Origin: Mariaggregatimicrobium sp964498785 | Lineage (GTDB): Bacteria; Zhuqueibacterota; Zhuqueibacteria; Thermofontimicrobiales; Thiofontviventaceae | Reading direction: 5' to 3' | Assembly (NCBI GenBank): GCA_964498785.1 | Contig: CAZCJL010000075.1 | Location: 1 to 31,572 of the forward strand | DNA: 31,572 bases | Part shown: one piece after another, positions 15,919 to 24,562 of the stretch | Numbering within the stretch: position 1 is the stretch's first letter | How the letters are laid out: each line of letters begins with the position of its first letter | The notes under the pieces: model-generated | Databases searched by the model: none | Told to the model about the DNA's origin: nothing | Seen by the model: the letters and a program-made list of their open reading frames with translations, nothing else | Program-made: the position numbers and the translations under genes

Positions 15919-16824
15919 TTATTTTTGAATTTGTGCATTAATTTCGCCATCTGGTTGTGCATACGCAAACGCCATCTTCACTGTATTATGTGCGAAGCCA
16001 TAATTTCCGTCTTTATCAATCGCGATAATCCCGCCGAGACCATCTACTTTCGCTCTCATTGCTTTAATTGATTGAATTGCCGCGTTATCGACATCAGTTT
16101 CTTTTAACAGATCAAGCATACTTTTACTCAATACTACTTTCATAATCGATTCTCCCCAACCAGTGGCAGATGCGGCACCAATTCCATTGTCTGCATAACA
16201 ACCAGCGCCAACAATGGGTGTGTCTCCTACTCTGCCCGGCATTTTTCGCGGCGTCCCGCCTGTTGATGTAGCGGCGGCCAGATTTCCGTTTCGGTCGAAT
16301 GCGACTGCGCCCACGGTTCCTTTTGGGAAAACATCGAATGGTTTTCTTGTGGTAAACGAGGGATCATTTTTGATTTTTTCGTAAAATGCTAGCTCCCGTT
16401 CTGTTAGCAGTTCCCGTGGGTTTAGGGTGGGAAATCCCAATTGCGTCGAGAATTCCTGAGCCCCTTTCCCGACTAACATGCAATGCTCGGTCTGCTCCAT
16501 AATTTTCCTCGCCAGACTTACCGGATGCATTATGTTTTGAACACCGGCAACAGCGCCGAAATCGAGGGTTGCACCATTCATAATAATCGCGTCCAATTCA
16601 ATCTCACCGATCGCGTTAAGAAATGCACCGCGGCCGGCATCGAAAGTGGAATCTTCTTCCAATATTTTTACTGCTGCTTCAACAGCATTGAGCGCGGATA
16701 TTCCCTGCTGCAGTTGGGGATAAACCACAGCAATCGCTCTGTAGACTCCGCGAATATGGTCATCATCCAGTTCATTAGGTATGCTCCAGGCGCCACCATG
16801 CACAATTAACTTCGGAATTTTCAC
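15919..16824 (-). CDS. iaaA: isoaspartyl peptidase/L-asparaginase (Ntn hydrolase)
   Basis: This 301-aa protein of the plant-type asparaginase family would cleave isoaspartyl dipeptides and asparagine after self-processing. The nucleophile is Thr170 in GTVGAVAFDRNGNLAAATST, where the precursor splits into alpha and beta chains. HGGAW near the N-terminus and GCYADNGIGAASATGWGE complete the signature. I chose the GTG at 16824, which has GGAG 6 bases upstream and places the conserved KLIVHGGAW at residues 5-13. The longer frame begins at a TTG that is really the -35 box of the probable promoter. No signal peptide is visible, so the enzyme is cytoplasmic. It heads a two-gene unit with comB. Confidence 0.92.
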   Translation of the reverse strand: MKIPKLIVHGGAWSIPNELDDDHIRGVYRAIAVVYPQLQQGISALNAVEAAVKILEEDSTFDAGRGAFLNAIGEIELDAIIMNGATLDFGAVAGVQNIMHPVSLARKIMEQTEHCMLVGKGAQEFSTQLGFPTLNPRELLTERELAFYEKIKNDPSFTTRKPFDVFPKGTVGAVAFDRNGNLAAATSTGGTPRKMPGRVGDTPIVGAGCYADNGIGAASATGWGESIMKVVLSKSMLDLLKETDVDNAAIQSIKAMRAKVDGLGGIIAIDKDGNYGFAHNTVKMAFAYAQPDGEINAQIQK

Positions 16825-16873
16825 AAATTTCTCCGGTTCAAAATATTCAATGTTCTCAATTTTAATGATCCTA

Positions 16874-16902
16874 AAGATAATTGAATTGTAACAAAAGCGC
16901 AA
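16874..16902 (-). promoter_or_regulatory. sigma70-like promoter of iaaA-comB
   Basis: On the minus strand TTGCGC (16902-16897), a 17-bp spacer and TATCTT (16879-16874) lie about 50 bp upstream of the GTG start of iaaA. It faces away from the M28 peptidase promoter, whose -35 box starts 69 bp further along. Confidence 0.5.
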
Positions 16903-16970
16903 GATAAAAATTTATTTTTTAACTCATCCTGCTGTGAAACCATCTTTCGTTTTGATTGTGTAACTTTCAC

Positions 16971-16999
16971 TTGACTAATCTCGTAATTAGTGGTATATT
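16971..16999 (+). promoter_or_regulatory. strong sigma70-like promoter of the M28 peptidase
   Basis: TTGACT (16971-16976), a 17-bp spacer and TATATT (16994-16999) are close to consensus. They leave a leader of about 98 nt before the AGGAGG at 17091-17096. Confidence 0.65.
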
Positions 17000-17103
17000 A
17001 ACTTCTTTTAACCTGCAATCTTCAATTTAAACATACATTAAGAATTCACAATAATAGGTCAGGTTTGCTAATTTACATTTACAATCAATCAGGAGGATAT
17101 ATT

Positions 17104-20001
17104 TTGAAATTTAGCCGCACATCGAGAATTCAAGCAATTGCATTAATTATAATTTTTCTCACAATTCCCCTTTTTTCACAATCCGGAGAATTATTAATTC
17201 AGATACCGCGGGATTCAGGTTTGACAAATGATGTTTTATCAGAGACTGATCTAAAAATTTGTTTAAGAGAAGATGATTTCTATCTCGCCAGTATTTCCGA
17301 AACACAACTTTCGATTTTGTCAAATTATGATGTAGAATATACAGTGATCGATGCAGACGCCTGGACCGGGGATTATTATTTGATTTCCGATATTGAGAAT
17401 TTTAAAAAAGGTAACGCGCTGATGACATTCAACTCCCGAACTCTTGTAAAAATGGATCAAAACACAGCGATCGAAATCGCGGCAACAGGTGTGCCCATAA
17501 CACGAATTGTGCAACGTCGTCTTCCCCTTTTCACAGAAAAACCTCTCTATCTCCCTGAAAAGCAGGATTATTCAGCAGTGAGTGGAATTATTGAAGATGC
17601 CATTGCAAAAGTTTCAGAACCTGAATATCTTGGTTATTTACAGCGGCTTCAGGATTTTCAGACAAGATATGCTCTTTCAGATTCAACAATCGCAGTCAGA
17701 AAATGGTTAAAAGATAAATTTACTGAATTCGGTTATACCGATGTTTCATTTGATAATTTTAGTGGTCCGCAAGATAGCGACCAGGCAAATGTTGTTGCGA
17801 TTAAACCGGGAATTAGCGAAACAGATCGTGTTATCGTGATTGGCGGACATTATGATTCCATTGTTCGGGATGTAAAAACGCGCATGACTTTTGCACCCGG
17901 TGCGGACGACAATGGCAGCGGAACTGCCGGCACGCTGGAATTAGCCAGAGTGTTTGCAGATATCGAGTTGGAAACCACGCTGATATTCGTCACGTTTGCA
18001 GCAGAAGAATTAGGTCTTTGGGGTAGTGAACATTATGCCGAATCTGCCGCAGATGACGGCATGAATATCGATGTGATGTTGAATATGGACATGATTGCCA
18101 CTCTGTTGGATGACGTATGGGATGTGAACGTCCGTACAGATGATCAAAGTACCGGATTCGCCGAGTTGATTGCATCTTTAACTGAAGAATATACTCCACT
18201 GATTCCCCGTTTCCAAAACAGTGGTTCGGCAAGCGATCACTATCCGTTTCAGCAGTTCGGCTATCCGGCGATTTTTATGCAAGAGAGTGATTTCAGCCTC
18301 GTTTATCATAGCACCGATGACATTATAGATTATGTTACCCCTGAATATGCTGTGGAAGTGGTAAAAAGCCTGGTTGCATCTATTATCGTCATTGCAAATT
18401 CCCCGGAGATCCCAGAAAATATTGTGGCTATTGAACCGGGTGACGGAACAAGCCAGATATTCACATGGCAGGAAAATCAAGATCCTGATATTGCTGGATA
18501 TAATATCTATCTCGGAGAATCCAGCGGTGATTATTCTTTAATCAATGCTGTATCTTCAAATGTGGATACAATAACAGGTCTGATATCTGATAAATCTTAT
18601 TACGCCGCTGTATCCGCATTCGATGTCGACGGAAATGAAAGTCTTACTTCCACTGAAATTGTTTTCACACCAACTGCGGTCCCAAAAATCCCGCTTAGCC
18701 TGGAATCAACGTCTAAACAGGATGGAATCGAAATTAGCTGGGACGGAAGTAATCAGGAGCTTGACGTGACGGCTTATCTTATAACCCGTGTGGACGATAA
18801 TTCACATTCAAAAAGTTACGAGGCTGGGGCAGATGAAACAGTTTTCGTTGATAATAGCATCGAACCACACACACTGTATAAATATTATATCCAGGCAAAA
18901 GATAAAGACAATGTAACCAGTCCGTTATCGCAATCAGTAAAAGGTCAACTGGCAACACATGACGCTGGTATTTTTATTGTCGATGGATCAAAAGACGGAA
19001 CAAACATGCTGTTGAGACCTTCTGATGAGAAAGTCGATGATTACTATGCGTCAATGCTCAACCAGTTTGAATATAACGGAAATTGGGATTTGCTCGATAA
19101 TACTGAAGCTGGCAACGATTTGAGTGACGCTGATCTGGCAAAATATTCAACGGTTATCTGGCATAGCGATATTTCACCGTCAATGCATTCACTCTCGCAA
19201 GATACTGTTGCTATAAAAAAATATGTGGACAATGGCGGTAAACTTATATTGATTGGCTGGAGTTTATTTGATAACTTATTAAAAAACAACCCCTCTGGAA
19301 TTGAATTTATCCCCGGAGAATTTGCTTATAATTATTTACAAACGGTTCATATCTTGAAAAGTACTGCCGTTGACCAGGATTTTAAAGGAGCCAATTCGCA
19401 GATTGCTGGTTATCCGGATATTCGAGTCGATCCGGAAAAAGTGACAGTTTTTAATAATAATTTAGTTGCTATGGAAATATTTCAAACTCTTGTGGAACAC
19501 GAAAACACGGAAACCCTTTACACTTATCATTCATCTGCGGAACCTCCGTCACAATATCATGGTAAACCAGTGGCATTCAAACATCTTAGTGAGCGGCTGA
19601 AGCTGGCGATAATCAATTTTCCGCTGTTTTTTATGAATGAAAATGAATCTAAAAAACTAATTGAACGAGTACTACTGGATTTTGGAGAAGAACAGACAAT
19701 CGATGTTGCAGACGAAAATGATAATACGGAAGTTCCTGCACAATTTCACCTGGCGCAAAATTATCCCAATCCGTTTAACGGGACAACGCATATTCACTTT
19801 TCACTACCTGTGCAAACAAATGTAAAAATTGTTCTTTTTAACATGAAAGGAGAGTATGTAGCAACATTAATTGATAAACAAATTGCGGCCGGATCGCATC
19901 ATATCAATTTTGACGCAAACGATCTGACTTCAGGAATTTATTTATATAAATTGATAACTGCTCAATATACAGCAGCAAAAAAGCTGGTTTATCTAAAGTA
20001 G
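17104..20001 (+). CDS. secreted M28-family metallopeptidase with FN3 domains and T9SS-type sorting domain
   Basis: This 965-aa exported zinc exopeptidase starts at TTG 17104, 7 bases after a perfect AGGAGG. That start gives a clean signal peptide (KFSRTSRIQ, hydrophobic stretch, cleavage near LFSQS); an upstream in-frame start would spoil it. After a prodomain-like region comes the M28 domain with all five metal ligands and the catalytic Glu: H249 (GGHYDS), D268 (GADDNGSG), E301-E302 (AAEELG), D329 (LNMDMI) and H402 (VYHSTDD). Two fibronectin type III domains (about 438-530 and 530-622) and a Rossmann-like domain of unknown role (622-870) follow. The last 80 residues are a type A sorting domain with NYPNPFN at 886-892, so type IX secretion or surface anchoring is expected. 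It is transcribed alone. Confidence 0.92.
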   Translation: MKFSRTSRIQAIALIIIFLTIPLFSQSGELLIQIPRDSGLTNDVLSETDLKICLREDDFYLASISETQLSILSNYDVEYTVIDADAWTGDYYLISDIENFKKGNALMTFNSRTLVKMDQNTAIEIAATGVPITRIVQRRLPLFTEKPLYLPEKQDYSAVSGIIEDAIAKVSEPEYLGYLQRLQDFQTRYALSDSTIAVRKWLKDKFTEFGYTDVSFDNFSGPQDSDQANVVAIKPGISETDRVIVIGGHYDSIVRDVKTRMTFAPGADDNGSGTAGTLELARVFADIELETTLIFVTFAAEELGLWGSEHYAESAADDGMNIDVMLNMDMIATLLDDVWDVNVRTDDQSTGFAELIASLTEEYTPLIPRFQNSGSASDHYPFQQFGYPAIFMQESDFSLVYHSTDDIIDYVTPEYAVEVVKSLVASIIVIANSPEIPENIVAIEPGDGTSQIFTWQENQDPDIAGYNIYLGESSGDYSLINAVSSNVDTITGLISDKSYYAAVSAFDVDGNESLTSTEIVFTPTAVPKIPLSLESTSKQDGIEISWDGSNQELDVTAYLITRVDDNSHSKSYEAGADETVFVDNSIEPHTLYKYYIQAKDKDNVTSPLSQSVKGQLATHDAGIFIVDGSKDGTNMLLRPSDEKVDDYYASMLNQFEYNGNWDLLDNTEAGNDLSDADLAKYSTVIWHSDISPSMHSLSQDTVAIKKYVDNGGKLILIGWSLFDNLLKNNPSGIEFIPGEFAYNYLQTVHILKSTAVDQDFKGANSQIAGYPDIRVDPEKVTVFNNNLVAMEIFQTLVEHENTETLYTYHSSAEPPSQYHGKPVAFKHLSERLKLAIINFPLFFMNENESKKLIERVLLDFGEEQTIDVADENDNTEVPAQFHLAQNYPNPFNGTTHIHFSLPVQTNVKIVLFNMKGEYVATLIDKQIAAGSHHINFDANDLTSGIYLYKLITAQYTAAKKLVYLK

Positions 20002-20013
20002 TATTGAAAATCT

Positions 20014-20063
20014 GACAGGATAGCAGGAAAATAAAATAATTTTATTAATCCTGTTATCCTGTC
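20014..20063. terminator. long inverted repeat between convergent genes, possible bidirectional terminator
   Basis: GACAGGATAGCAGGA and TCCTGTTATCCTGTC pair over 15 bp with one G-T wobble around a 20-base AT-rich loop. It lies 13 bp after the M28 stop and 78 bp from the hutH stop. The flanking T-runs are modest. This sequence type also occurs as a dispersed intergenic repeat in many genomes, so it may be repeat, terminator or both. Confidence 0.6.
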
Positions 20064-20140
20064 TAAAAAACGATATTACAACGTAAAATATGTTATGAAC
20101 TTATAATTAGAATCTTGGTGTTATCGCGGTGAATATTTTT

Positions 20141-21676
20141 TTAAAATAAATCAATTCCCTCCAAATTTGGTTTAACCTGCTCCAACACCTCTCCTGAAAT
20201 AATTAATTCTCTTGCCTTTTCAATATCCGGTTTCATATAACGATCTGTGGATAGATGCGGAATATGATTTCGTACAAGCTGATGCACTTTTTCCAGCGCT
20301 GTGCTGGATTTCAACGGTTCTTTCAAATCGATTGCCTGACATGCACACAGCAATTCAATCCCCAGTATATACTCTGTATTTTCGATAACTTCCAGCGCTT
20401 TTTGCGCGGCATGACAGCTCATACTCACGAAATCTTCTTTATTCGCGGATGTGGGAATCGAATCTACCGAAGCCGGATGTGCGAGGACTTTGTTTGCTGA
20501 TGCAAGACTGGCAGCCGTCACCTGAGCGATCATGAAGCCGGAATTCAAGCCGCCTTCCTCTGTTAAAAATCCTGCCATTTCACTGGTATTTGGATCCAAC
20601 ATATATTCAATTCGTCGTTCCGCGATATTGGCAAGATATGTTGTTGCAATCGCCATCATGTCGCTAATCATTGATAAAGACTGACCGTGGAAATTACCAC
20701 CGGATAGCACATCACCCTGTTCGTAGAATATAAGCGGATTATCGGTGCAGCTATTGATTTCGATTTCCAACACCGATTGAACAAACGCCAGTGCGTCGCA
20801 CACAGATCCGTGCACCTGTGGCATACAGCGTAGACTATAAGCGTCCTGTACCTTATGACAATCTGCATGAGAACTTCGAATTTCGCTGTCCTTTAATAAT
20901 TCAGTCAGCACTTTTCCGACGTGTATTTGACCAGGTAAGCCGCGGGCTTTTTGAATTCTCTCATCAAACGCGGACGGAGTTCCTTTTAATCCCTCTGTTG
21001 TTAGTGCGCCAACAACATCCGCAGTTTTTGCCAGATTCCGCAGCCGGCGAAACGCGAGGCAGTCAATTGCAGTGGTCACTTGCAAGCCATTCAGCATTGC
21101 AAGCCCTTCTTTTGCTTTTAGAACAAGTGGTTCAATTCCAGCCCTTTTCATTGCTTCATATCCGGATAGTTTTTCGCCTTGATAATAAGCTTCTCCCATT
21201 CCGATCAAGACCAGCGTATAATGCGCCAGCGGGGCCAAATCTCCCGAAGCTCCCACCGAACCCTTTTTCGGAATGACGGGAATGACTCCGGCTTGGTATA
21301 GATCAATTAACTTCTGCAAGACTTCAAGCCGGACGCCGGAAAATCCTTTGGCAAGGGAATTAATTTTTAAAATTGAAATCAGGCTCACGATTTCCTCAGT
21401 CAAAGGCTCCCCGACTCCGGTCGCATGGCTCACAACCAGATTATACTGCAATTCTTCAATTTTATTTTCAGGAATGGTGATTTCGCTAAATTTCCCAAAT
21501 CCGGTATTTACGCCATAAACCGTTCGTTTTTCCTGAATAATTTTTTCGATTGTCGTTCGCCCATTCTTCACATTTTCGATAGCGTTCTCTTTTAGCATTA
21601 TTTTGCTTTCCTGATCGAGAATGTCGAATAATGTTTCAAGCGTAAGACTTTCTCCATCTAAACTGAATGATGACAT
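20141..21676 (-). CDS. hutH: histidine ammonia-lyase
   Basis: This 511-aa enzyme deaminates histidine to urocanate, the first step of histidine breakdown, in the cytoplasm. The MIO cofactor forms from A143-S144-G145 in KKGSVGASGDLAPLAH. The Tyr of VYGVNTGFG (Y54) and the block NPLIFYEQGDVLSGGNFHGQ are also conserved. Length is standard. AAGGAG lies upstream of the ATG. hutU, hutI and hutG are not in the window, so the pathway must be completed elsewhere or histidine is used in another way. It diverges from namZ with promoters only 9 bp apart and converges on the M28 peptidase gene. Tyrosine ammonia-lyase relatives share the fold, but the sequence is HutH-like throughout. Confidence 0.95.
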   Translation of the reverse strand: MSSFSLDGESLTLETLFDILDQESKIMLKENAIENVKNGRTTIEKIIQEKRTVYGVNTGFGKFSEITIPENKIEELQYNLVVSHATGVGEPLTEEIVSLISILKINSLAKGFSGVRLEVLQKLIDLYQAGVIPVIPKKGSVGASGDLAPLAHYTLVLIGMGEAYYQGEKLSGYEAMKRAGIEPLVLKAKEGLAMLNGLQVTTAIDCLAFRRLRNLAKTADVVGALTTEGLKGTPSAFDERIQKARGLPGQIHVGKVLTELLKDSEIRSSHADCHKVQDAYSLRCMPQVHGSVCDALAFVQSVLEIEINSCTDNPLIFYEQGDVLSGGNFHGQSLSMISDMMAIATTYLANIAERRIEYMLDPNTSEMAGFLTEEGGLNSGFMIAQVTAASLASANKVLAHPASVDSIPTSANKEDFVSMSCHAAQKALEVIENTEYILGIELLCACQAIDLKEPLKSSTALEKVHQLVRNHIPHLSTDRYMKPDIEKARELIISGEVLEQVKPNLEGIDLF

Positions 21677-21715
21677 ATAATTCTCCTTAAGTTTAACAAT
21701 ATTGGCTCCGTAAAA

Positions 21716-21744
21716 AAAATACTGAATTTAGATTTAAGAATCAA
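21716..21744 (-). promoter_or_regulatory. sigma70-like promoter of hutH
   Basis: On the minus strand TTGATT (21744-21739), a 17-bp spacer and TATTTT (21721-21716) lie about 40 bp upstream of the hutH ATG. Its -35 box is 9 bp from the -35 box of the opposite namZ promoter. Confidence 0.5.
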
Positions 21745-21753
21745 CATTATTTC

Positions 21754-21782
21754 TTGACATGAATTAATTTATTAATTATATT
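21754..21782 (+). promoter_or_regulatory. near-consensus sigma70-like promoter of namZ-rmuC
   Basis: TTGACA (21754-21759) is a perfect -35 box. A 17-bp spacer and TATATT (21777-21782) follow. It is 28 bp upstream of the namZ ATG and back-to-back with the hutH promoter. Confidence 0.65.
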
Positions 21783-21810
21783 AGTCTTTAAAATTAGCAA
21801 GGTAATCGGA

Positions 21811-23013
21811 ATGAATAATTTTACAAATTTTTTGTCACTTCAAAATGATGTTCTGTTCGACGGACAAATCGGATTGCTATGCAATCAAACCTCTTTTGAT
21901 TCTGCTAAACAAAAATACATATTTCAACTTCTTGCTGAGCGAGGCAATCTGAGACGTATCTTTTTACCTGAACATGGACTGTTCGCCGAGTTACAGGATC
22001 AAATTCCGCTTAATTCCACTGTTCTTTATAATTACTTAAATTTAGATGCAGAAATTATTTCTCTCTATGGAGATTCCGAAAGTTCGCTCACGGTTCGCCC
22101 GGAACATATCAATGATTTGGACGCACTCGTGATTGACATCCAGGATGTCGGCAGCCGGTACTACACGTATGCAACTTCAGTAAGTTATATTTTTGATGTA
22201 CTGGCACAGGTGGAACACCGCCCGGAAATTTATGTCCTCGACCGGCTTAATCCGTGTGGGCGTCAGGTGGAGGGGACAATCCTCACCGAAGAATATGCCT
22301 CATTTGTCGGACGACCGGGATTACCCCACAAGCATGGATTGACAATCGGGGAACTGTGCCGGTTTTATGAATCACAGATCAGAGTCAATTTACATCTCAA
22401 TATCATTCCATTATTTTCACAATTTAACGCGCGAATTCAGCAGCTTGCACCAGCCTCAACCTGGAACATTCCTCCTTCGCCAAACATGCCGGGGCCTATT
22501 ACGCCGCTCGTTTACACCGGTCAATGTTTACTGGAAGGAACAAATGTAAGCGAGGGGCGCGGCGCCACTCGTCCGTTTGAAATTTTCGGCGCCCCGTATC
22601 TGAACTGGATATTTGAGCGGTGCGATTATCCACAACAGCCGGGAGTGCTATTACGACCGTTGCGATTTATTCCGACATTTCAGAAACATGCCGGGAAAAT
22701 TTGCAGTGGTTTTCAACTCCATTTAACCGGTGAATCCTATCATTCGCTTTGTCATTCATTAAAAATTATCCGTTATTTAAAAGAGCACAGTGGCGCTGAT
22801 TTCCAGTGGCGGAGTGATACGTATGAATTTCGGGATGATCGGCCGGCAATTGAAATACTGGCCGGAAATCCGGTTTTGATTGATTATCTGTACGGAACGT
22901 GTGAATATTTCCATGTTTTGCAGGCGATAGAAGAAGATGAAGAAAAATGGATTCAACAGAGTAATTCTTTGCTAATGTATCCTGAAAAACTATTTCGTGT
23001 TCCACAACCATGA
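21811..23013 (+). CDS. namZ: exo-beta-N-acetylmuramidase NamZ family protein (DUF1343)
   Basis: This 400-aa protein belongs to the DUF1343 family, whose characterised member NamZ removes terminal N-acetylmuramic acid from peptidoglycan fragments. Family blocks are all present: IGLLCNQTS near the start, FLPEHGLF, VIDIQDVGSRYYTY, VLDRLNPCGR, HKHGLTIGELCRF, WNIPPSPNMPGP and LLEGTNVSEGRGATRPFEIF. Many relatives are exported, but this one starts MNNFTNFLSLQNDVLF with no signal peptide, so it probably works on imported muropeptides in the cytoplasm. A strong promoter lies just upstream, and rmuC starts 10 bp after its stop, so the two are likely co-expressed. Confidence 0.88.
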   Translation: MNNFTNFLSLQNDVLFDGQIGLLCNQTSFDSAKQKYIFQLLAERGNLRRIFLPEHGLFAELQDQIPLNSTVLYNYLNLDAEIISLYGDSESSLTVRPEHINDLDALVIDIQDVGSRYYTYATSVSYIFDVLAQVEHRPEIYVLDRLNPCGRQVEGTILTEEYASFVGRPGLPHKHGLTIGELCRFYESQIRVNLHLNIIPLFSQFNARIQQLAPASTWNIPPSPNMPGPITPLVYTGQCLLEGTNVSEGRGATRPFEIFGAPYLNWIFERCDYPQQPGVLLRPLRFIPTFQKHAGKICSGFQLHLTGESYHSLCHSLKIIRYLKEHSGADFQWRSDTYEFRDDRPAIEILAGNPVLIDYLYGTCEYFHVLQAIEEDEEKWIQQSNSLLMYPEKLFRVPQP

Positions 23014-23023
23014 AAGGTTCCGA

Positions 23024-24313
23024 ATGATCTTTTTTTTACAAAACACACCAGTTAGCTTTGAGCAAATTGTAATCGAACTTTTACCGACGATCATTCCCTT
23101 TGTAATTGGATTTTTGTTGGGAATTAGCGTTGCTTATTTATTGCGATTGATTCAGGCGCGCACAGCGCGCGATCTGGCAGCGGAATTGTTTCGCGAAAGT
23201 GAATTACAGCGAAAAGAATCGATAAACGCAGTGCTCGAACATTTAAAAGCAAGTTTCGGAAATCTTTCGTTGAGCGCGTTATCAAAATCCACGCGGGAAT
23301 TTATGAAACTGGCGCGAATGAAACTGGAATCAGAACGAGAGATCAGTTCCAAAGAGCTGGGAGCAAAAAAGGAATTGATTGATCAACAACTGAATCGCAT
23401 GACAAAAGAATTGGAAAATGTGTCAACATTAATGAAAGCATTGGAAATGGATCGTGTGAAAAAATTCGGTGAATTATCGAACCAGCTAAAAATTGCGTCG
23501 GAACAAACGAATGCGCTGCTGCAAACAACGAATACTCTAAAAGAAGCATTGGCAAGCTCAAAAATTCGCGGTCAATGGGGGGAACGGATGGCAGAAGATG
23601 TACTGCGTTTTGCCGGATTTATTGAACACGTAAATTATATTAAGCAAAAAAGTGTTTCGGGATCATCCGCCCGACCGGATTTTACATTTCTACTTCCACG
23701 CAATTTGAAAGTTAATATGGATGTAAAATTCCCGCTCGACAATTACCTGCGTTATCTCGAAGCTGTTTATGAGCAAGAAAAACAGAAATTCAAGAATCTC
23801 TTCTTAAAAGACGTAAAATCAAGAATAAATGAAGTAACGACCCGAGATTATATCAATCCGCTGGATAACACGGTTGATTATGTATTACTCTTTATTCCGA
23901 ATGAACAAATTTATGCATTTATTCATGAACAGGACAGCAGTATTCTTGATGAAGGGATTAAACGAAAAGTCGTCATCTGTTCACCGATAACTTTGTATGC
24001 AGTGCTCGCTGTTATCAGGCAGGCTGTGGATAATTTCGCGCTGGAGCAAACATCCACAGAGATTTTGTCTTTAATGGGTTCATTTAAAAAACAGTGGCAT
24101 GAATTTATCAAAAAACTGGAATTAGTTGGTAAGCGAATTTGGGATGCGCAAAAAGAGTATGAATCACTGGTTACCACTCGCAAGCGGCAATTAGAGCGTC
24201 CGTTGAACAAAATTGAAGCATTGCGCACTCAACGCCATATTCAAACAAATTTGCTGGATCAGGAAAATATCAAATCTGAATTTGATGAGGAAGATGAGCA
24301 GGAGCAGGAATAA
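23024..24313 (+). CDS. rmuC: RmuC-family DNA recombination protein
   Basis: This 429-aa protein has an N-terminal membrane helix (about residues 19-40), a long coiled coil (about 45-185) and the RmuC nuclease-like domain (IRGQWGERMAEDVLRFAGF, SSARPDFTFLLP, VNMDVKFPLDNYLRY). RmuC proteins limit DNA inversions at short inverted repeats and have a PD-(D/E)XK-like fold; E, D and K of the core are visible in GERMAEDVL, RPDFTF and DVKFP. I chose the ATG at 23024, preceded by AAAGG, rather than the GTG 27 bases upstream inside namZ. It follows namZ by 10 bp. A charged EEDEQEQE tail ends the protein, and a strong hairpin follows the stop. Confidence 0.9.
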   Translation: MIFFLQNTPVSFEQIVIELLPTIIPFVIGFLLGISVAYLLRLIQARTARDLAAELFRESELQRKESINAVLEHLKASFGNLSLSALSKSTREFMKLARMKLESEREISSKELGAKKELIDQQLNRMTKELENVSTLMKALEMDRVKKFGELSNQLKIASEQTNALLQTTNTLKEALASSKIRGQWGERMAEDVLRFAGFIEHVNYIKQKSVSGSSARPDFTFLLPRNLKVNMDVKFPLDNYLRYLEAVYEQEKQKFKNLFLKDVKSRINEVTTRDYINPLDNTVDYVLLFIPNEQIYAFIHEQDSSILDEGIKRKVVICSPITLYAVLAVIRQAVDNFALEQTSTEILSLMGSFKKQWHEFIKKLELVGKRIWDAQKEYESLVTTRKRQLERPLNKIEALRTQRHIQTNLLDQENIKSEFDEEDEQEQE

Positions 24314-24315
24314 AA

Positions 24316-24343
24316 ACGCTCCGGAGCGAATTGACCGGAGCGT
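24316..24343 (+). terminator. hairpin terminator after rmuC
   Basis: ACGCTCCGG (24316-24324) and CCGGAGCGT (24335-24343) form a perfect 9-bp GC-rich stem 2 bp after the rmuC stop. On the plus strand no long T-run follows. On the minus strand the stem is followed by TTTTTAT, so it may stop transcription better in that direction. Confidence 0.6.
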
Positions 24344-24444
24344 CTATACGAAACGGAAGTTTACTGGCTTTTACATATACTAATTCACTATTTTTGAGTA
24401 TGTGATTTTTGGGATGAACGTAAAATAAAAAATACTGGCAGCGA

Positions 24445-24457
24445 ACGCGAATCGCGT
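24445..24457. promoter_or_regulatory. 13-bp palindrome upstream of the SLC13 gene, possible operator
   Basis: ACGCGA-A-TCGCGT is a perfect dyad in otherwise AT-rich DNA, 106 bp upstream of the transporter ATG. It could be a repressor site. No matching promoter boxes are convincing, so this rests on symmetry alone. Confidence 0.25.
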
Positions 24458-24562
24458 AAAAATTTCATAATGTTGGCTGATCATCTTGATCCGAAAAATT
24501 GAGAAGCCTGAAAAACGTACGGAAAAAAATAAAACCTAATTAAATCAAAGAAAAAATCGAAT

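Noticed and set aside
16825..16902. TTG at 16902 as start of iaaA
   Set aside because: The TTG is part of a well-spaced -35 box, the added 26 residues are not part of the family, and the GTG at 16824 has a proper GGAG.
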